A stretch of DNA of 64,000 nt from Fallopia convolvulus (GCA_964016875.1 OZ024736.1:41696707-41760706), one strand, 5' to 3'. Shown: positions 11,978 to 23,594, numbered from the stretch's first letter. Translations and numbers: made by a program. The notes: generated by a model from the letters alone, not told the origin.

Positions 11978-12246
11978 AGGCTCATTGGTACTTTAGTATT
12001 ACCAAAGGTATAGGGTATGGGGTTAGGAATGACCCAAACCTATTTTTGTGTTTGGTTAGAAATTTTTTCAGGAATGAGTGATACCTTGGAATCACCCATT
12101 CCCCAATTTTACACATAACTTCATACCTACCTCTACATCAAGGTATGGCTCATACCTAAAATCACTCAACCCCATCCTATCCCAACCCAATTCCAACCCC
12201 ATTCCATATACCAACCCGATTCCCGACATGTTACCAAACGGGCCCT
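11978..12246. mobile_element. MITE-like insertion (CCAAACGGGCCCT end) in the leader intron
   Basis: The right end reads TTACCAAACGGGCCCT and the left end AGGCTCATTGGTAC. Read inward, they share AGG-C-C-TTGGTA with gaps. Both halves are rich in GGTAT/GGGGTT and its complement, giving imperfect internal inverted symmetry, typical of small non-autonomous DNA transposons in plants. No clear target duplication was seen. Confidence 0.5.
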
Positions 12247-12315
12247 AAATGTAGTTCTTGTGGAATATTTCTGCTTTTGAGATTAGCTGGAGAAGACATA
12301 CATTGTTGTAATCTT

Positions 12316-12462
12316 AGGGTGTGCTTGGTTCACATGCTTATAATGTAAAGGCTGATTATAAGGTAGTTAGGCCTCATAAATTAGGTGCGATATGTTAGCT
12401 AATATGGTGATATTGTGCTCACACACGGTGTCTGAGATACCTATGCTTACCAAACACACCCT
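12316..12462. mobile_element. 147-bp MITE with terminal inverted repeats
   Basis: The left end AGGGTGTGCTTGGTTCACAT and the inverted right end AGGGTGTGTTTGGTAAGCAT match at about 16 of 20 positions. There is no coding capacity. It lies in the same leader intron as the previous element. The target duplication is unclear, so the superfamily is not assigned. Confidence 0.6.
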
Positions 12463-12907
12463 TGGAAATGACTATTCTTGTTTGTGATGGAAGTGGAATG
12501 CCATGTACTTCTTTAATGAAGTATAAAACCATGCAGCATCTACATTAGATTGTGTTTGAACTTTCCATATATTTAGTTTAATGTTCGATTGTTCGTTTTA
12601 TGATCTTTGAGATGTTTGCATTTATCATATTATTCACATATGCCTTTTTTTGTAATGAAACATGGAGTATGTTACCCATCTGTGCTTTTATTTAACGGTT
12701 GTATAGCAGTTGTATTATTTCATTTGTTGTTCTTACTGTTCTCTTACATAACATGTTACACGTTTTTACCAAAATCATTTAGTTGATTAAATTGATATCC
12801 ACAATTTTCACATAATTCCAGGGTGTTAATTCCTCCATTATTTTTTCTGCAACTCCCAAAAATTGCTTATTACAGGTTGCTTTATTCTTACTTTACTATA
12901 TAATAAT

Positions 12908-15900
12908 ATGTCTGAAGCTGAAGACTTGAGTCGAGTTTCACCCGAGGCAGAACAGTTTGTAGGAGAGCTACCATTTGTGGCTGATTGCCAGAACATGCTT
13001 TGTGAGAAGTCAGAACAAAAAAATATGGTTGATGATGGCTGCTTACAATCTGAATTCTTAAAATCCTGCTCCACGGTGTCCGGACTTAGTCTTAGTGAGC
13101 AACAAAAAGAATGTTTAGTTCCTGAAAAAACTGCAATTGAACAAGCCTGTGAGAACGGTCATGGTGATGACATTGTTCCTGGCCAATTGATGGACAATTG
13201 TAGCATTGAATCTTCTGAATTAAAAAATTCAGGCGGAGGCATTAACAAAAGTACAGACAGTATCACTGATGGATGCACTGAAGCTCCTAACAAATCTAAG
13301 CCTGAGCAGTTGGGACCACTTCCAGATGATAAGTCCAAGAGTACTGACAAACTTTACCAAGTTGTACTTGCTTTAAAATATGTTGCCGATGGTTGTCCTG
13401 GGAAGCAATCTGGAGCAACACGTATCACTTCATACCAGAAATCTGGCAGAAGGTACAGGAAAACTCAGGCAGAAGGCACGAATTGTAATGGTAGAAATAG
13501 AGGGAACGAGAAGGGAGAAAAAAAGGGGATACATGATAAAACTCCAGCAACAAAAGCAGAAAGTAAATCACTCAGATCTTCTACAGACAGAAGGAAAGGT
13601 CTAAGGTCTAGTGTTCAAGATAAACCCGCTGCATCTGAACCTGATAGTAATATGGAGAATGCCAGTAGTGTTAGAAAGAGAGGAAGAAAGAAGGGACGAA
13701 GAAACAGCAATATACACGATGAATACTCTAGAATGAGAGTGCATCTCAGATACTTGCTGCATAGAATAGGTTATGAACAGAATTTGATTGATGCTTATTC
13801 CAGTGAAGGCTGGAGGGGGCAAAGGTTGGTATTTAATTGTAATTTTTTTTTTCTGTAGGATGATGTACTTACATAAATGTGATGTTTCTATCAAGGATTT
13901 TGCTAAATCATCTTCCCTTTAACTATAATTTGTTAATATTGCAGCTTAGAAAAGTTAAGACCGGAAAAGGAACTTGAGCGTGCTAAATTGAATATAAACC
14001 GTATCAAATTGAAGATTAGAGATTTATTCCAACGTCTTGATGCAGTTTGTGCTGAAGGACGGTTTCCCGAGTCTCTGTTTGATTCAGAAGGACTAGTTGA
14101 CAGTGAAGATGTAAGATTCTTTTTTTTTTTTTGCAAATTTTTTATGGCTTAGCATTTTTAAACAATGTATTAGGAAGTCATCACAATTAGAACTTTGATC
14201 ATTGTGCATCAGATATTCTGTGCAAAGTGCGGGCACAAAGATTCGTCTCCTAATAATGATATTATACTCTGTGATGGTGCTTGTGACCGTGGCTTTCATC
14301 AATTATGTTTGGATCCACCTCTACGCACTGAAGAAAGTAATACCTCAAATTTCTTTTTAATCATCATCTGCTATATTTAAAAGTTGTGTGGGGGTGTGCA
14401 TTATCAGTCTTTTTTATTTATAAATATTTTGCAGTTCCACCTGGAGATGAGGGCTGGTTTTGCCCTGCATGTGATTGCAGATTTGATTGTGTAGAGTTGC
14501 TCAATGACTCTATGGGAACAAAGCTTTCCATCAGTCATAGCTTTGAGGTTGGTTGAATGAAATTGACCCTGTACTCTTTCTTTAATTACTTATATCGTTT
14601 GGATATTTTACTTTCATGATTCTTTGAATGTCTATAGAAAGTTTTTCCCGAGGCAGCAGCAAAGCCTGGAAATCAACAGGATGATACAGCTGGACTTCCA
14701 TCTGATGATTCTGAGGATAATGATTATAACCCTGAGGGAGCAGATGATGATAATATGGAGGGGGGTGAATCAACCTCAGATGAATCTGATTTCTCTTCTG
14801 CATCAGAGGATTTGGGGGCCATACACAATACCGATGATCAGTACCTTGGGCTGCCTTCTGATGATCCTGACGACGATGATTTTGATCCTAATTTTGGAGA
14901 CGCTGAAGACCAGCCAAAGCAGGAGAGTTCAAGTTCTGATTTCTCATCTGCTTCTGAGGATTTAAATGCTACTATTGAGAATAATGAAGTTTCGAGCAAA
15001 GATGAACACCAGGATTGTGACGATTCAGTGCCTGTTACTGGTAGAAGACAATCAGAAAAGTTGGATTACAAGAAGCTCTATGATGTAAGTCTCTGCATTT
15101 TATATTGCATGGTTTATGTTCTTTTTCTTTTTCCCTCTTCATAATTCACGGAAAGCCGAAAAGTATAATTCTGGATTGGCACCTCTTCATGATTACAAAG
15201 CTGAATCAAGAATTATACTTTCTAGTTGCAGATATCATGAGAGGATTAATTTTAGGATTTTATCATGATGAAAACATATTCTATAGAAGCAAAGCTGATA
15301 TCTGTATATATTTTAATTTGTAAATCATTGAAGGAAACTTATGGAAATGCTACGACTGATTCAAGTGACGAGGAAGAATGGAATGATGCAGTTACACCAA
15401 AGAAAAGAAAGAATGGTGGTAAAAACACTTCTCATTCGAGTGAAAGTGAGGAATGTAGAGTGACACCAAAGAGGAGGTATGGCCTTAGAAAAGCTTCATC
15501 ACTAACTACAACAAATGACGTTCCAGTTGCTGCTGGCCGGTTAAGTACAAGCACAAACAAATCTCCTTCCACTCCAAAGGCTAAAGTTTCAAATGATTCA
15601 CGAAATCCAGAAACTAGTTCTGGCTTAAAAAGAAATACTCCTTTGACTCCTAAGGCTAAAGTTTCAAATGATTTGCGAAATCCGGAAACTAGCTCTGGCT
15701 TAAAAAGAAATAAGAGGCAACCATACATAAAACTTGGCGAAGAAGTCCTTCAGGTATGATGGTGCAACTCATTGATCCTTGTTAAAGTTTCATTTTTCTG
15801 CTGCATTGTAAATGCAATTTCATATAATATTGGCATGTGCAGAGACTATATGCCTCCTTTGAGGAAAATCAGTACCCAGATCGTTCTACCAAAGATAAGT

Positions 15901-16136
15901 TAGCTGGAGAGCTCGGATTGACACTTAAGAAGGTCATATATTTGGTTTAATGGTTGAATTCTTGAGATTTGTTTTTGTTTACAGTTTTTAGAATCTATTT
16001 TAATTGACAGGTAAGCAAGTGGTTTGACTCTACTCGCTGGACCATCAACCATTCAACAGCTGGAGATGCTAGTACTTCTAAAGTTGCTTCCAGGGGCCGT
16101 AGGAAGGCCCGTCCAAGCAGCGCCGGGGCCTCTTAA
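12908..16136 (+). CDS. PHD-finger homeodomain protein (PRHA/HAT3.1 group)
   Basis: Eight coding exons: 12908-13824, 13945-14110, 14213-14336, 14435-14547, 14638-15084, 15334-15753, 15843-15932 and 16011-16136. All junctions are in frame, giving 800 residues, close to the length I recall for Arabidopsis PRHA. It is a nuclear chromatin/DNA-binding regulator. The N-terminal ~300 residues are Ser-rich and end in a basic KRGRKKGRR segment. EKLRPEKELERAK follows. The C4HC3 PHD finger spans about 363-420 (FCAKCGHK, ILCDGACDRGFH, WFCPACDC). Next come acidic SDFSSASEDL repeats and a C-terminal homeodomain (about 718-780) ending WFDSTRW, in place of the usual WFQNRR. A 22-residue block just before the homeodomain is duplicated. 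The ATG follows a probable leader intron. PRHA and HAT3.1 cannot be separated by eye. Confidence 0.9.
15571..15711 (+). repeat. In-frame 22-codon duplication within the PHD/homeodomain gene
   Basis: Units at 15571-15636 and 15646-15711 encode TPKAKVSNDxRNPETSSGLK plus RN, with S or L at the variable site. Three codons (TPL) separate them. The duplication lies in the basic linker just before the homeodomain. Few substitutions separate the copies. Confidence 0.9.
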
Positions 16137-17107
16137 TTTTTACTTGATATGCATCATTATGCAATTTATTGCTATCTTTTTTCCTTTTTAGAATTCTTTT
16201 TGTTAGTTTGAATTTTTACTACACCACACTTGCCTTTTTTTTTTTTTTTTTTTTTTTTTTGTTAGTTGAGACTTGAAAGGCCTACGTACTCTTCTGAACA
16301 TAACGATGAAAGAAACGATTTTTCAAAAATATTTCAGTGTGTGAAGGAAGTTGTACATTCAAAGTCATATGTAGACATAAAGAACATAATGCCATAGTGG
16401 TTTTTATAGGAAACAAAAAAGTGAGATTTGCTTTCGACCAAAAAAATAAGGTGAGATTTGCTTTCTTAGAATTAAAATTGTTAGACTAGAAATTGAAAGA
16501 ACGAGAAAGAAAGGTGCGTAAAGGTTAGCCCCGGTTTTGGTTCAACATAGGAATTTAATTTGGCAAAATTGACTTATAGTAATTTCATGAAAATTAAAAT
16601 TCTAAATTTTTTTATTATGCATGTCTAGGATATATATAATTAGAAGTGTAATATAGGTTTAAAAAAAATAGAAGCATTTTTATAAGAGGGCATACAAAAG
16701 GGAATTTTGTTTTGGTACTTAGGTTTTTTAGTGTAAACAAAAACTTATTCGTCGTGGTATTTACATTGGGTTTTAGCTTTCTTGATAATATTTATCTTTT
16801 GTTTAAATTAGTCAAATTTAAATTTACCCCAAATCATATTAATTTGAATTTTAAAACAATTTTAATTAATTTAAACTAAGATGTCGACATGAAAAACCAA
16901 AACCTCAAAAATACCATAAGAAATAGGTTTTTTTAATACAGAAAAGAAAAAGCAAAAAATTGTTAGTTGAACTTTATTTTCAACTATATACAAACATTTA
17001 AATTAATTTTATTATAATGAAATAAAACTAATTTTGTACTCCTAGATAACCATTTTCTAAGATTTGATCCAATACCTTTTTACAATTGACATCTTATTTC
17101 TTCGTCT
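16137..17107. other. 3' UTR and AT-rich spacer
   Basis: The 3' UTR of the PHD/homeodomain gene is followed by a ~28-nt T run at about 16,233-16,260. After that comes AT-rich DNA without an open frame or recognised repeat. Confidence 0.45.
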
Positions 17108-17124
17108 TGTGGTGTATACAATTT

Positions 17125-17323
17125 TTTTTAATGGTCGGGTCTTGCCCGGTTCGGCACTTTGTACTTACGTTCGGATCGGAATTGGGTTGGACCCCGTTAG
17201 GGGTATTGCTCCTCCCAAGTCTCTCTGTTGCATACACACCGCTAGAGGGTCTCGAACTCGAGACCTCTGAACAAATGCTTAAACGACCTAGTGTCAATTA
17301 TCACTAGATTAAGAGATACTTGG
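17125..17323 (-). mobile_element. SINE retrotransposon with perfect 17-bp target duplication
   Basis: Identical 17-bp sequences TGTGGTGTATACAATTT flank a 199-bp body, at 17108-17124 and 17324-17340. On the minus strand the body starts near a box A-like TTAATCTAGTGATAAT. A box B-like GAGTTCGAGACC follows at SINE spacing, and an A-rich tail (ATTAAAAAAAA) ends it. This is the layout of a tRNA-derived SINE mobilised by LINE machinery. The perfect target duplication suggests a fairly recent insertion. Confidence 0.85.
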
Positions 17324-17545
17324 TGTGGTGTATACAATTTGATTCTCATGTAGTTTTAGTTTCGACAACATCCGTCTTCTTTGCTTATTGTTGTTTTAGA
17401 TGTTTCTTTTGTTTGTTCATTTCTCATAGTGATTTGTCCATTTATCAAATTTTTCAGTCTCTTGATTTATTGGATGTGTTTTCATTATTAGATTTTCGGA
17501 ACCAAAAAAAATATAATTAATATAAGACATAGGATTACTTGGAAG

Positions 17546-18337
17546 TAGGGATGCATAAAAAATCTGCTGGGACGGGGAATGTACTCTCCGCCCCAAATCC
17601 CCGCTATTATATATATCCGATATGTTTTTTTTTATTTTTTAGTCGATAAAACGTAGAATTAAAATAGATTTTAGATATAAGTATAGTTTTTAATTTAAAA
17701 GCCTATATATATCTACAAATTATATAATAAAATTTAAAGTTTATGTTATTAAATTTGATATTTATTATTTTTTTAAAGTTTAAAATATTTTTTTTTTATA
17801 ATAAACGATGCCCCGTTAACAACTCGATACTCAATGGGGATTTCCCGCCCCGTTTCCCGCAGGGATTAGACGGGGACGGGGCGGGGAGGGGACATAAGAG
17901 CATCCCAAAAACATCTGTATTTTCTTGAAAATAACAAATTTAGAAATTTTATTGTGTTTTTTAAGTCCAACATCTTCTCCATTTATTTCTCCAAAATAAA
18001 GAAAGTCTTTAAAATATAGCTAGTCTTCCCTACATTTAGAGAATTTTCCAAAACAATTTGGGGAATGCATTAAATACATATTGTAATCATGTCTTCTTTC
18101 AATTGGTTAAATTAAAATTTATAATATTATTATATATTATATATAAATAAACATAACAATAACGTAAACATGGTTTTTCAAAATAGAGAATTTGTTGGAG
18201 TTAGAGCATAAAAAATTTAGAGAATATGAGTTTTTGTTCTCTATTTTAGAGAAAATTATAAAGAATGTGTTGGAGATGCTCTAATAGTATGTTAGGGATG
18301 GGGGCGGGTTCCCCGCCCCGCCGCATGTGCATTCTTA
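17546..18337. mobile_element. hAT-like non-autonomous element with GGGGCGGGG ends
   Basis: The left end TAGGGATGCA and right end TGCATTCTTA form short imperfect inverted termini. Subterminal blocks on both sides are unusually GC-rich (GACGGGGAATG, CGGGGACGGGGCGGGG, GGCGGGTTCCCCGCCCCG). The middle is AT-rich and holds a nested Tourist-like MITE. No transposase is present. Its own target duplication is obscured because a LINE tail abuts the right end. The hAT assignment is tentative. Confidence 0.5.
17898..18281. mobile_element. Tourist-like MITE nested in the GC-rich element
   Basis: The left end GAGCATCCC and right end GGAGATGCTC form the familiar plant MITE terminus GAGCATCTCCAACA. The element is flanked by TAA at 17895-17897 and 18282-18284, the 3-bp target duplication of PIF/Harbinger elements. 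The 384-bp interior is AT-rich and non-coding. Confidence 0.75.
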
Positions 18338-18338
18338 C

Positions 18339-19150
18339 TTTTTTTTTTTGATAAGGTAAAAAATAGGAGACCCCTAAAGGGGGCGTCCTGCAGGCTGCAG
18401 CGTCCTTCCGAACGAAAACATGTAGTTTTGGGTTATCCAAGAGGAAGTTGGTAGGGATATTGTGGGTCAACTTAGTAATTTTATCAGCCACAACATTACA
18501 GTCCCTACCCACATGTCGGACTGATACAAAGTTAAATTGTTGGAGCGATACCATAATATCCGAAATTAATAATTCGATCACCCATGGGCATTGACCTGTT
18601 TTGTTAACCGCATTAATAACTATCAAGTTATCTCCTTTAATATTTAGTTTTGTAATTCTTCTTCTTTGAGCTTCTCTTATTCATTATTTGAGTGCAACAA
18701 CTTCTGCTAGGGCTGAACACGGTTCGGTTCAAACCAAAATTTTAAGCCGAACCGACCGAACCGAAACCGATATAATTCGGTTCGTTTTTCGGTTTAAGAA
18801 TTTTCTAAATTTCGATTTCGGTTCGGTTTTCGGTTAAATTTCGGTTCGGTTCAAATTTTCCAAAGAATAACCTACTATTTATGTAAAACCGACAAAAACC
18901 GAAACCGAACCAATTCGGTTCGATTTTTGGTTCACATAAAATGGAATTTTGGTTTTCGGTTCGGTTCGATTTTTGTCGGTTCGATTTGGTTTTGAACCGA
19001 TGCTCAACCTTAACTTCTGCATTCCTGATTGAACTAGGTCCTTGTTTTTTAATTCCGGCCGATTATGTTTGCCTCATGATCTCTAAAAACATATCCTACT
19101 TGGAAGCACGAACTTTGTACAAAAATTTGGACTGCCAATTAAAAATTTGA
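18339..19150 (-). pseudogene. 5'-truncated LINE fragment: RNase H domain and poly(A) tail
   Basis: On the minus strand, frames give GYVFRDHEANIIG, then AEVVALK, then LNIKGDNLIVINAVNK, then VSVRHVGRDCNVVADKITKL. These are successive motifs of the RNase H domain at the C-terminus of plant LINE polyproteins. The HVGR...N..AD block is diagnostic. An A-rich tail (T run at 18339-18349 on the plus strand) ends it. Frameshifts and stops break the frame, and a 305-bp hAT MITE splits the domain. It is a dead 5'-truncated copy. Confidence 0.75.
18708..19012. mobile_element. hAT-type MITE (GGTTCGGTTCGG family), copy 1
   Basis: The termini TAGGGCTGAACA and TGCTCAACCTTA are imperfect inverted repeats. An exact 8-bp target duplication, ACTTCTGC, flanks the element at 18700-18707 and 19013-19020, the hAT signature. 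The interior is built from CGGTTCGGTT/AACCGAACCG motifs in both orientations. It interrupts the LINE RNase H domain. A second family member is at 47580-47863. Confidence 0.85.
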
Positions 19151-19334
19151 AAATAAATACTAGAGAAATTTTCATTTTTATCAATTAATTTTGTTACTTT
19201 TTTGTGTTAAATACTAAAATTTACCCCAAATTAGAAGTACGTCACAGAAGCCAAATTTCCTCTCCAATTGCCTTCTCAGCTGTAATAGTTGAAACCGGAG
19301 AGATCGCCGGCGATACAAACTCACGGCGGCAGCA

Positions 19335-22300
19335 ATGGACGTGGCGGTGGAGTCGGACGTGGATGAAAACGAGCTGAAATCCGTCGGTGCCGAGCTTTTT
19401 ACCGATGGACGCTATGGATTGCGTGTTCGCGGTTGGGAGATCGAGTCGCGCAAGCGATCGATTCTAAATTGCGCTGGTGTTCAACAGTATCTTCCTGTCT
19501 TTCTCTGCTTCTCTCTACGATTTGTGCATACTGATTCTAAAATTGCGTAGTAATTTGTCTTCTGGTTGGGGTTGAGGGGAGGTATCTAGGGTTTATGCTG
19601 CAAATTCTTGTTGTTTAATCGACATATATACGGTGTGGTGGAATAAAGTATGATTGCTTGATTTTCCTCTTGTTGTAATTGAAGATGGGAAGAGAAACTT
19701 AAGACGTCCCACTTGCCAGAAATGGTATTCGGGGACAGTAGTTTGATCCTCAAGCATCTGGAGAGCGGCACTAAGATTTTTTTCAACGCTTTCGACGCTC
19801 TTGTTGGGTGGAAGCACGAAGGTTTGCCTCCGGTCGAAGTTCCTGCGGCTGCCAAGTGGAAGTTCAGGAGGTTAGCTTAATTTGTAAACAACTTCTTGAG
19901 CTCTTTCATCTGTTCGGACTTTTTTCTTCTGAAATTTCTAATCCTGTAATTCTTCTTCAATTATTTACTTTGCATTCTTCTTCTAGAACAACGCTTGAAA
20001 TTCCAAATGTATTCCTATCAAGAATGGTATAGCGATGTCCATAGCTCTCAAACAAATTACTGTGATTTTTTAATGATTTACCATGAGTATTTTGTTTCTC
20101 TTGTCTGTATCCTAAATTGGCTGTTGCAATTTATATTGTTGTCTACACGCTAATGTGAGTGTTTATTTACTTGCTACTACTGCTCCAAAAAAAGTCAAGA
20201 TTGTTCAGTATTTTTCTTAAGCACGTTTATTCACATAAGGGAAAGGATTATACCTATTTATTATGCAATCGCAATGAGGTGGGAGTGAGAAAGTTTAGTA
20301 TACTTGTTCTTGCATTGTTCTACTTGTTCATTTGTCACTTTCTCTACGGTAGGTTAACCACAATAACCTCTAGCTGTTGTTGCAAGCCTTCAAATTTGAA
20401 CTGTTTTGATTATAATAACTCCTTACCACTACCTTGTTAAACTTTGAAGAAACATCTCCTATTTCTCCAGTGGAAAAAGGATATAAGAGGTCATTTAAAC
20501 CATTAGTAGCTAAACACTAGATGCCATACTTGACTGATTCAGTAGGACCATAGCTTGGATTATCACAGATATTCAGGACTAAGAAGCAGATTACAAATGG
20601 TCTTGGGATTTTTGGGATCTTTCTCATTGAACTAGAAGACTCTAGGTGACCCCTCGGCAGTGAGGGGCCACCTAGGCGGCCTGCCCAGGTGGGGTGCAAT
20701 TCAGGACGGGCTAGGGCCACCTAGCGCCTAGGCGGACGCCTAGCCCGTCTTTTAGAACACTGATTTTTCTCAATGAACTAAGTAAATGCGTAGCCCTTTG
20801 CATTTAAAATAAATAGCCAGGAATGTATAAAGTAGTTTCTCTGTATTAGTTTTATGTTGAATAGCTAATCTTTTGCGATCTATTTTCTTTGTTGAGTTGT
20901 TAGGAAAGCATTTTTGAGCTAGTGAATAGAACATTGCTTAATCAAACTTGAAATATCTTTAAATTTGCAGCAAGCAATTCCAACAGGTGGTCCTTGACTA
21001 TGACTACACATTCACAACACCATACTTTGGAAGTGAAATGATCGAGGTTGATACAGAAGAGGTTGTTCATTTTCCTCTTCTTTGTGATAGATTCAGTTGC
21101 TGTAACTCTGTATTTGTTTATGTGTGGCATAGATTCAAATGTATTAGTAATCTTGTTAATGATTTTAAATGGTGTAACTAACTAATGATCAATGTAGTGA
21201 CTGTTTTCCAGGGTTTGATGCATGCCATTCTCCTTCCTCTAACAGTAATGGGCATTGATTCATACTTTATTATAATGAGCAGGTTGGGAATAAATGTAAT
21301 AGTAAATGCAGCCTTAAGTGGGAGGACTGCAAGGAAAAGATTGACTTAGTTGCTCTTGCAGCAAAGGAACCTATTCTGTTTTACGATGAGGTCAATACCC
21401 AAGAGAGTGTCTTCATCTTCATCTTAAATCTTTCATCATAATTTGAAAATTGAAGTATCTTTGTGCTTTTCTTTAAACAGGTTATTTTGTATGAGGATGA
21501 ATTGGCTGATAATGGAATATCATTGTTAACTGTCAAAGTGGTAAATGCTCTACAATTTTTGTTATTTGCTTTAGTGAGATTTTGCCTTCCTTATGTACCT
21601 TCCAGAGCTGATTCTTGTTATCAACCATAATCATTCTGCAGAGGGTTATGCCTAGTGGTTGGTTTCTTCTCTTGCGTTTCTGGGTGAGTTCAACTTGACT
21701 TTTTTTACTCTCCTTTTCTTTTTATTTCTATTTCATTAATATGATATCTCTAAAATCTGTCTCTTTCTCCTCGTCAGACTTGTTTCAGAAGCTTAATAAT
21801 ACTTCACAAGGCCTTACTTTTATGAATATTATATATTCAATTATTCATAAGACCTCATTTTTATAAGACTTTCCTTTTATTTGTCTTTACCTTTCTGACA
21901 ACTTATTTGACAACATTGTTGTGATATGTACCTTGCTTCCACAAGACTGTATTTTCTAAGACCTCATTTACTGAGAGATGATAGGGTAATAGACTTTAAA
22001 ACGAACAAACCCTTGATATGTGTCCAAGGTGCCCAATCTCAATGAAAAAGTTGTAGATAAGATAACTACTTCATACGAAAAGAGAAGGATACTCCACAAT
22101 GCAAATCCAAGTGAAATTAAATATGGCTGAAATATTGAATTCATGTTACAGCGAATGCACCTTCTTTTAACTCTTACTAACTGTTTATTGTATTGTAATT
22201 TGTAACTTCAATTTGAATTGACAAATTTGTATTTTAGCTTTGAGTTTGTTGGACTTTTTGTGCAAGACAAAGACATGATCTCACTGATATGTCATTGAGT

Positions 22301-23594
22301 TAGCAAATACCATGAAAAAAAACAAAGAGAAGAAGTATTGAATTTGTTGATTCCAAATAAATGTTAGCTTTTGCAACAAAAGAAGTTCAAACACTAAAAG
22401 GCACCTTTCGAACCCCAATTTTCTTATTCTTTGATACTTGGATTTGAATGACCAACCAAACCCCATCCTTACCACTTCCAGAAGTATTGAATTTGTTGAT
22501 TCAAAATAATTTTGTTGTGGGAATACTATCCTGCTTCTGTATGTGTTTTTATTTACAGCTTACCACAATAAGATTAGGAATACCAATAAGCAGAAAATGA
22601 TATTAAATGGATTGTCCATTGACTAGATCTTACTGCGAGACAGTGAGAGAATTTAACAGGTTGTAGATGCAAAAGGGCATGGCTTGTGTGGTAAATATAT
22701 AAGAAGAAGGAACTAAGAAAAGGGGAAGGTGAAAGGCAAGACAAATTAGGGGCTTGAATGTTTTCTGAGGTCTGAATGTGACAAATTGGGGGTTAAAACA
22801 TCATTGAATTAAAATAACTTTTCTTATTTAATTTCTTTGTATTACATATAAAATAAATGTTGATTACCATAACAGCACCATATCATTCTTTTGGCATTTA
22901 ATATGTGATCTGACAACTGGGCTACCATATGAACTGAGTCGTATTTTTTTCAGTTAAAAATTCTTGCCTTAAATGTTATTTACAGGAATAGACAAGCTGA
23001 AATAGCCATTGTGTGAATTTGTCAAAGAAATAATGCAAACTCATTTTCTTGATGTAATTTAAAGGATAGACAAGTTGAAACAGCTAATGTGATATCAAAG
23101 ATTTCCAATTTTCTTGATGGCTACTTAACCTTTTTTCTAATCCATCCAATAACTATTGCTTCATTGACTAATCACAGCTTAGAGTTGATGGTGTGCTAAT
23201 GAGACTGAGAGACACTCGTATGCATTGTACTTTCGGGGAAAGCGCATTTCCAGTTATACTTAGAGAAAGCTGCTGGAGAGAAGCTACCTTCAGTGACTTG
23301 GCTGCAGTAAGTACAATCTCTCTTCTCCTTATTTTTCTGTGTATTCACTTACATGATGCAGTGAGTACAGATGATTTTTTTTTTATTTCTTTTCTTGGCT
23401 TCCTCAAAAAATAGTTTCTGTTCAAGTTACAATTTTCAGCATACTCTAATGTTGCATTCATTCTATTCAATTAATCTGTGCTACAGAAAGGATATTCAGT
23501 GGATGTGGCAGCATATAATGATCCAAGCATCATTGACCAGAGGCTTCCGGTTATCATGAACAAAACACAGAAGCTTCAAGTCTATGGCTTATAG
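19335..23594 (+). CDS. TIP41L: TIP41-like protein (PP2A/TOR pathway regulator)
   Basis: Eight exons: 19335-19486, 19685-19870, 20971-21061, 21283-21390, 21481-21540, 21642-21683, 23178-23306 and 23487-23594, giving 291 residues, the plant TIP41-like length. TIP41 binds TAP42/PP2A-type phosphatase complexes and acts in TOR signalling. Recognised blocks are LRVRGWEIESRKRSILN, WEEKLKTSHLPEMVFG, FNAFDALVGWKHEGLPPVEV, LDYDYTFTTPYFGSEM, PILFYDEVILYEDELADNG, RVMPSGWFLLLRFWLRVDGV and CWREATF. All splice sites are GT-AG and the frame is intact. The start ATG lies in GC-richer sequence, ten residues before the conserved DENELKSVGAEL. Intron 2 holds a 131-bp insertion, and intron 6 is the largest at 1.5 kb. 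Confidence 0.95.
20635..20765. mobile_element. Short GC-rich insertion in TIP41-like intron 2
   Basis: A 131-bp GC-rich block of repeated CCTAGGCGG and GGGCTAG motifs is flanked by near-identical 15-bp sequences, TTTCTCATTGAACTA at 20620-20634 and TTTCTCAATGAACTA at 20766-20780. The flanks look like a target duplication with one substitution. On the minus strand it begins close to CAGTGTTCTAAAAGACGGGC, a sequence type I associate with short dispersed plant repeats. The class is uncertain. Confidence 0.55.

Larger units (their letters stand above)
11187..12907 (+). promoter_or_regulatory. Promoter, non-coding first exon and leader intron of the PHD/homeodomain gene
   Basis: A pyrimidine-rich tract (CTCTCCCTCTCTCC and similar, about 11,341-11,400) marks a probable transcription start and leader. 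A GGTGAG-type donor near 11,700 and the ACAG at 12,872-12,875 could bound a leader intron that ends 33 nt before the ATG. Two short transposons lie within that intron. The exact UTR splicing is not determined. Confidence 0.4.
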
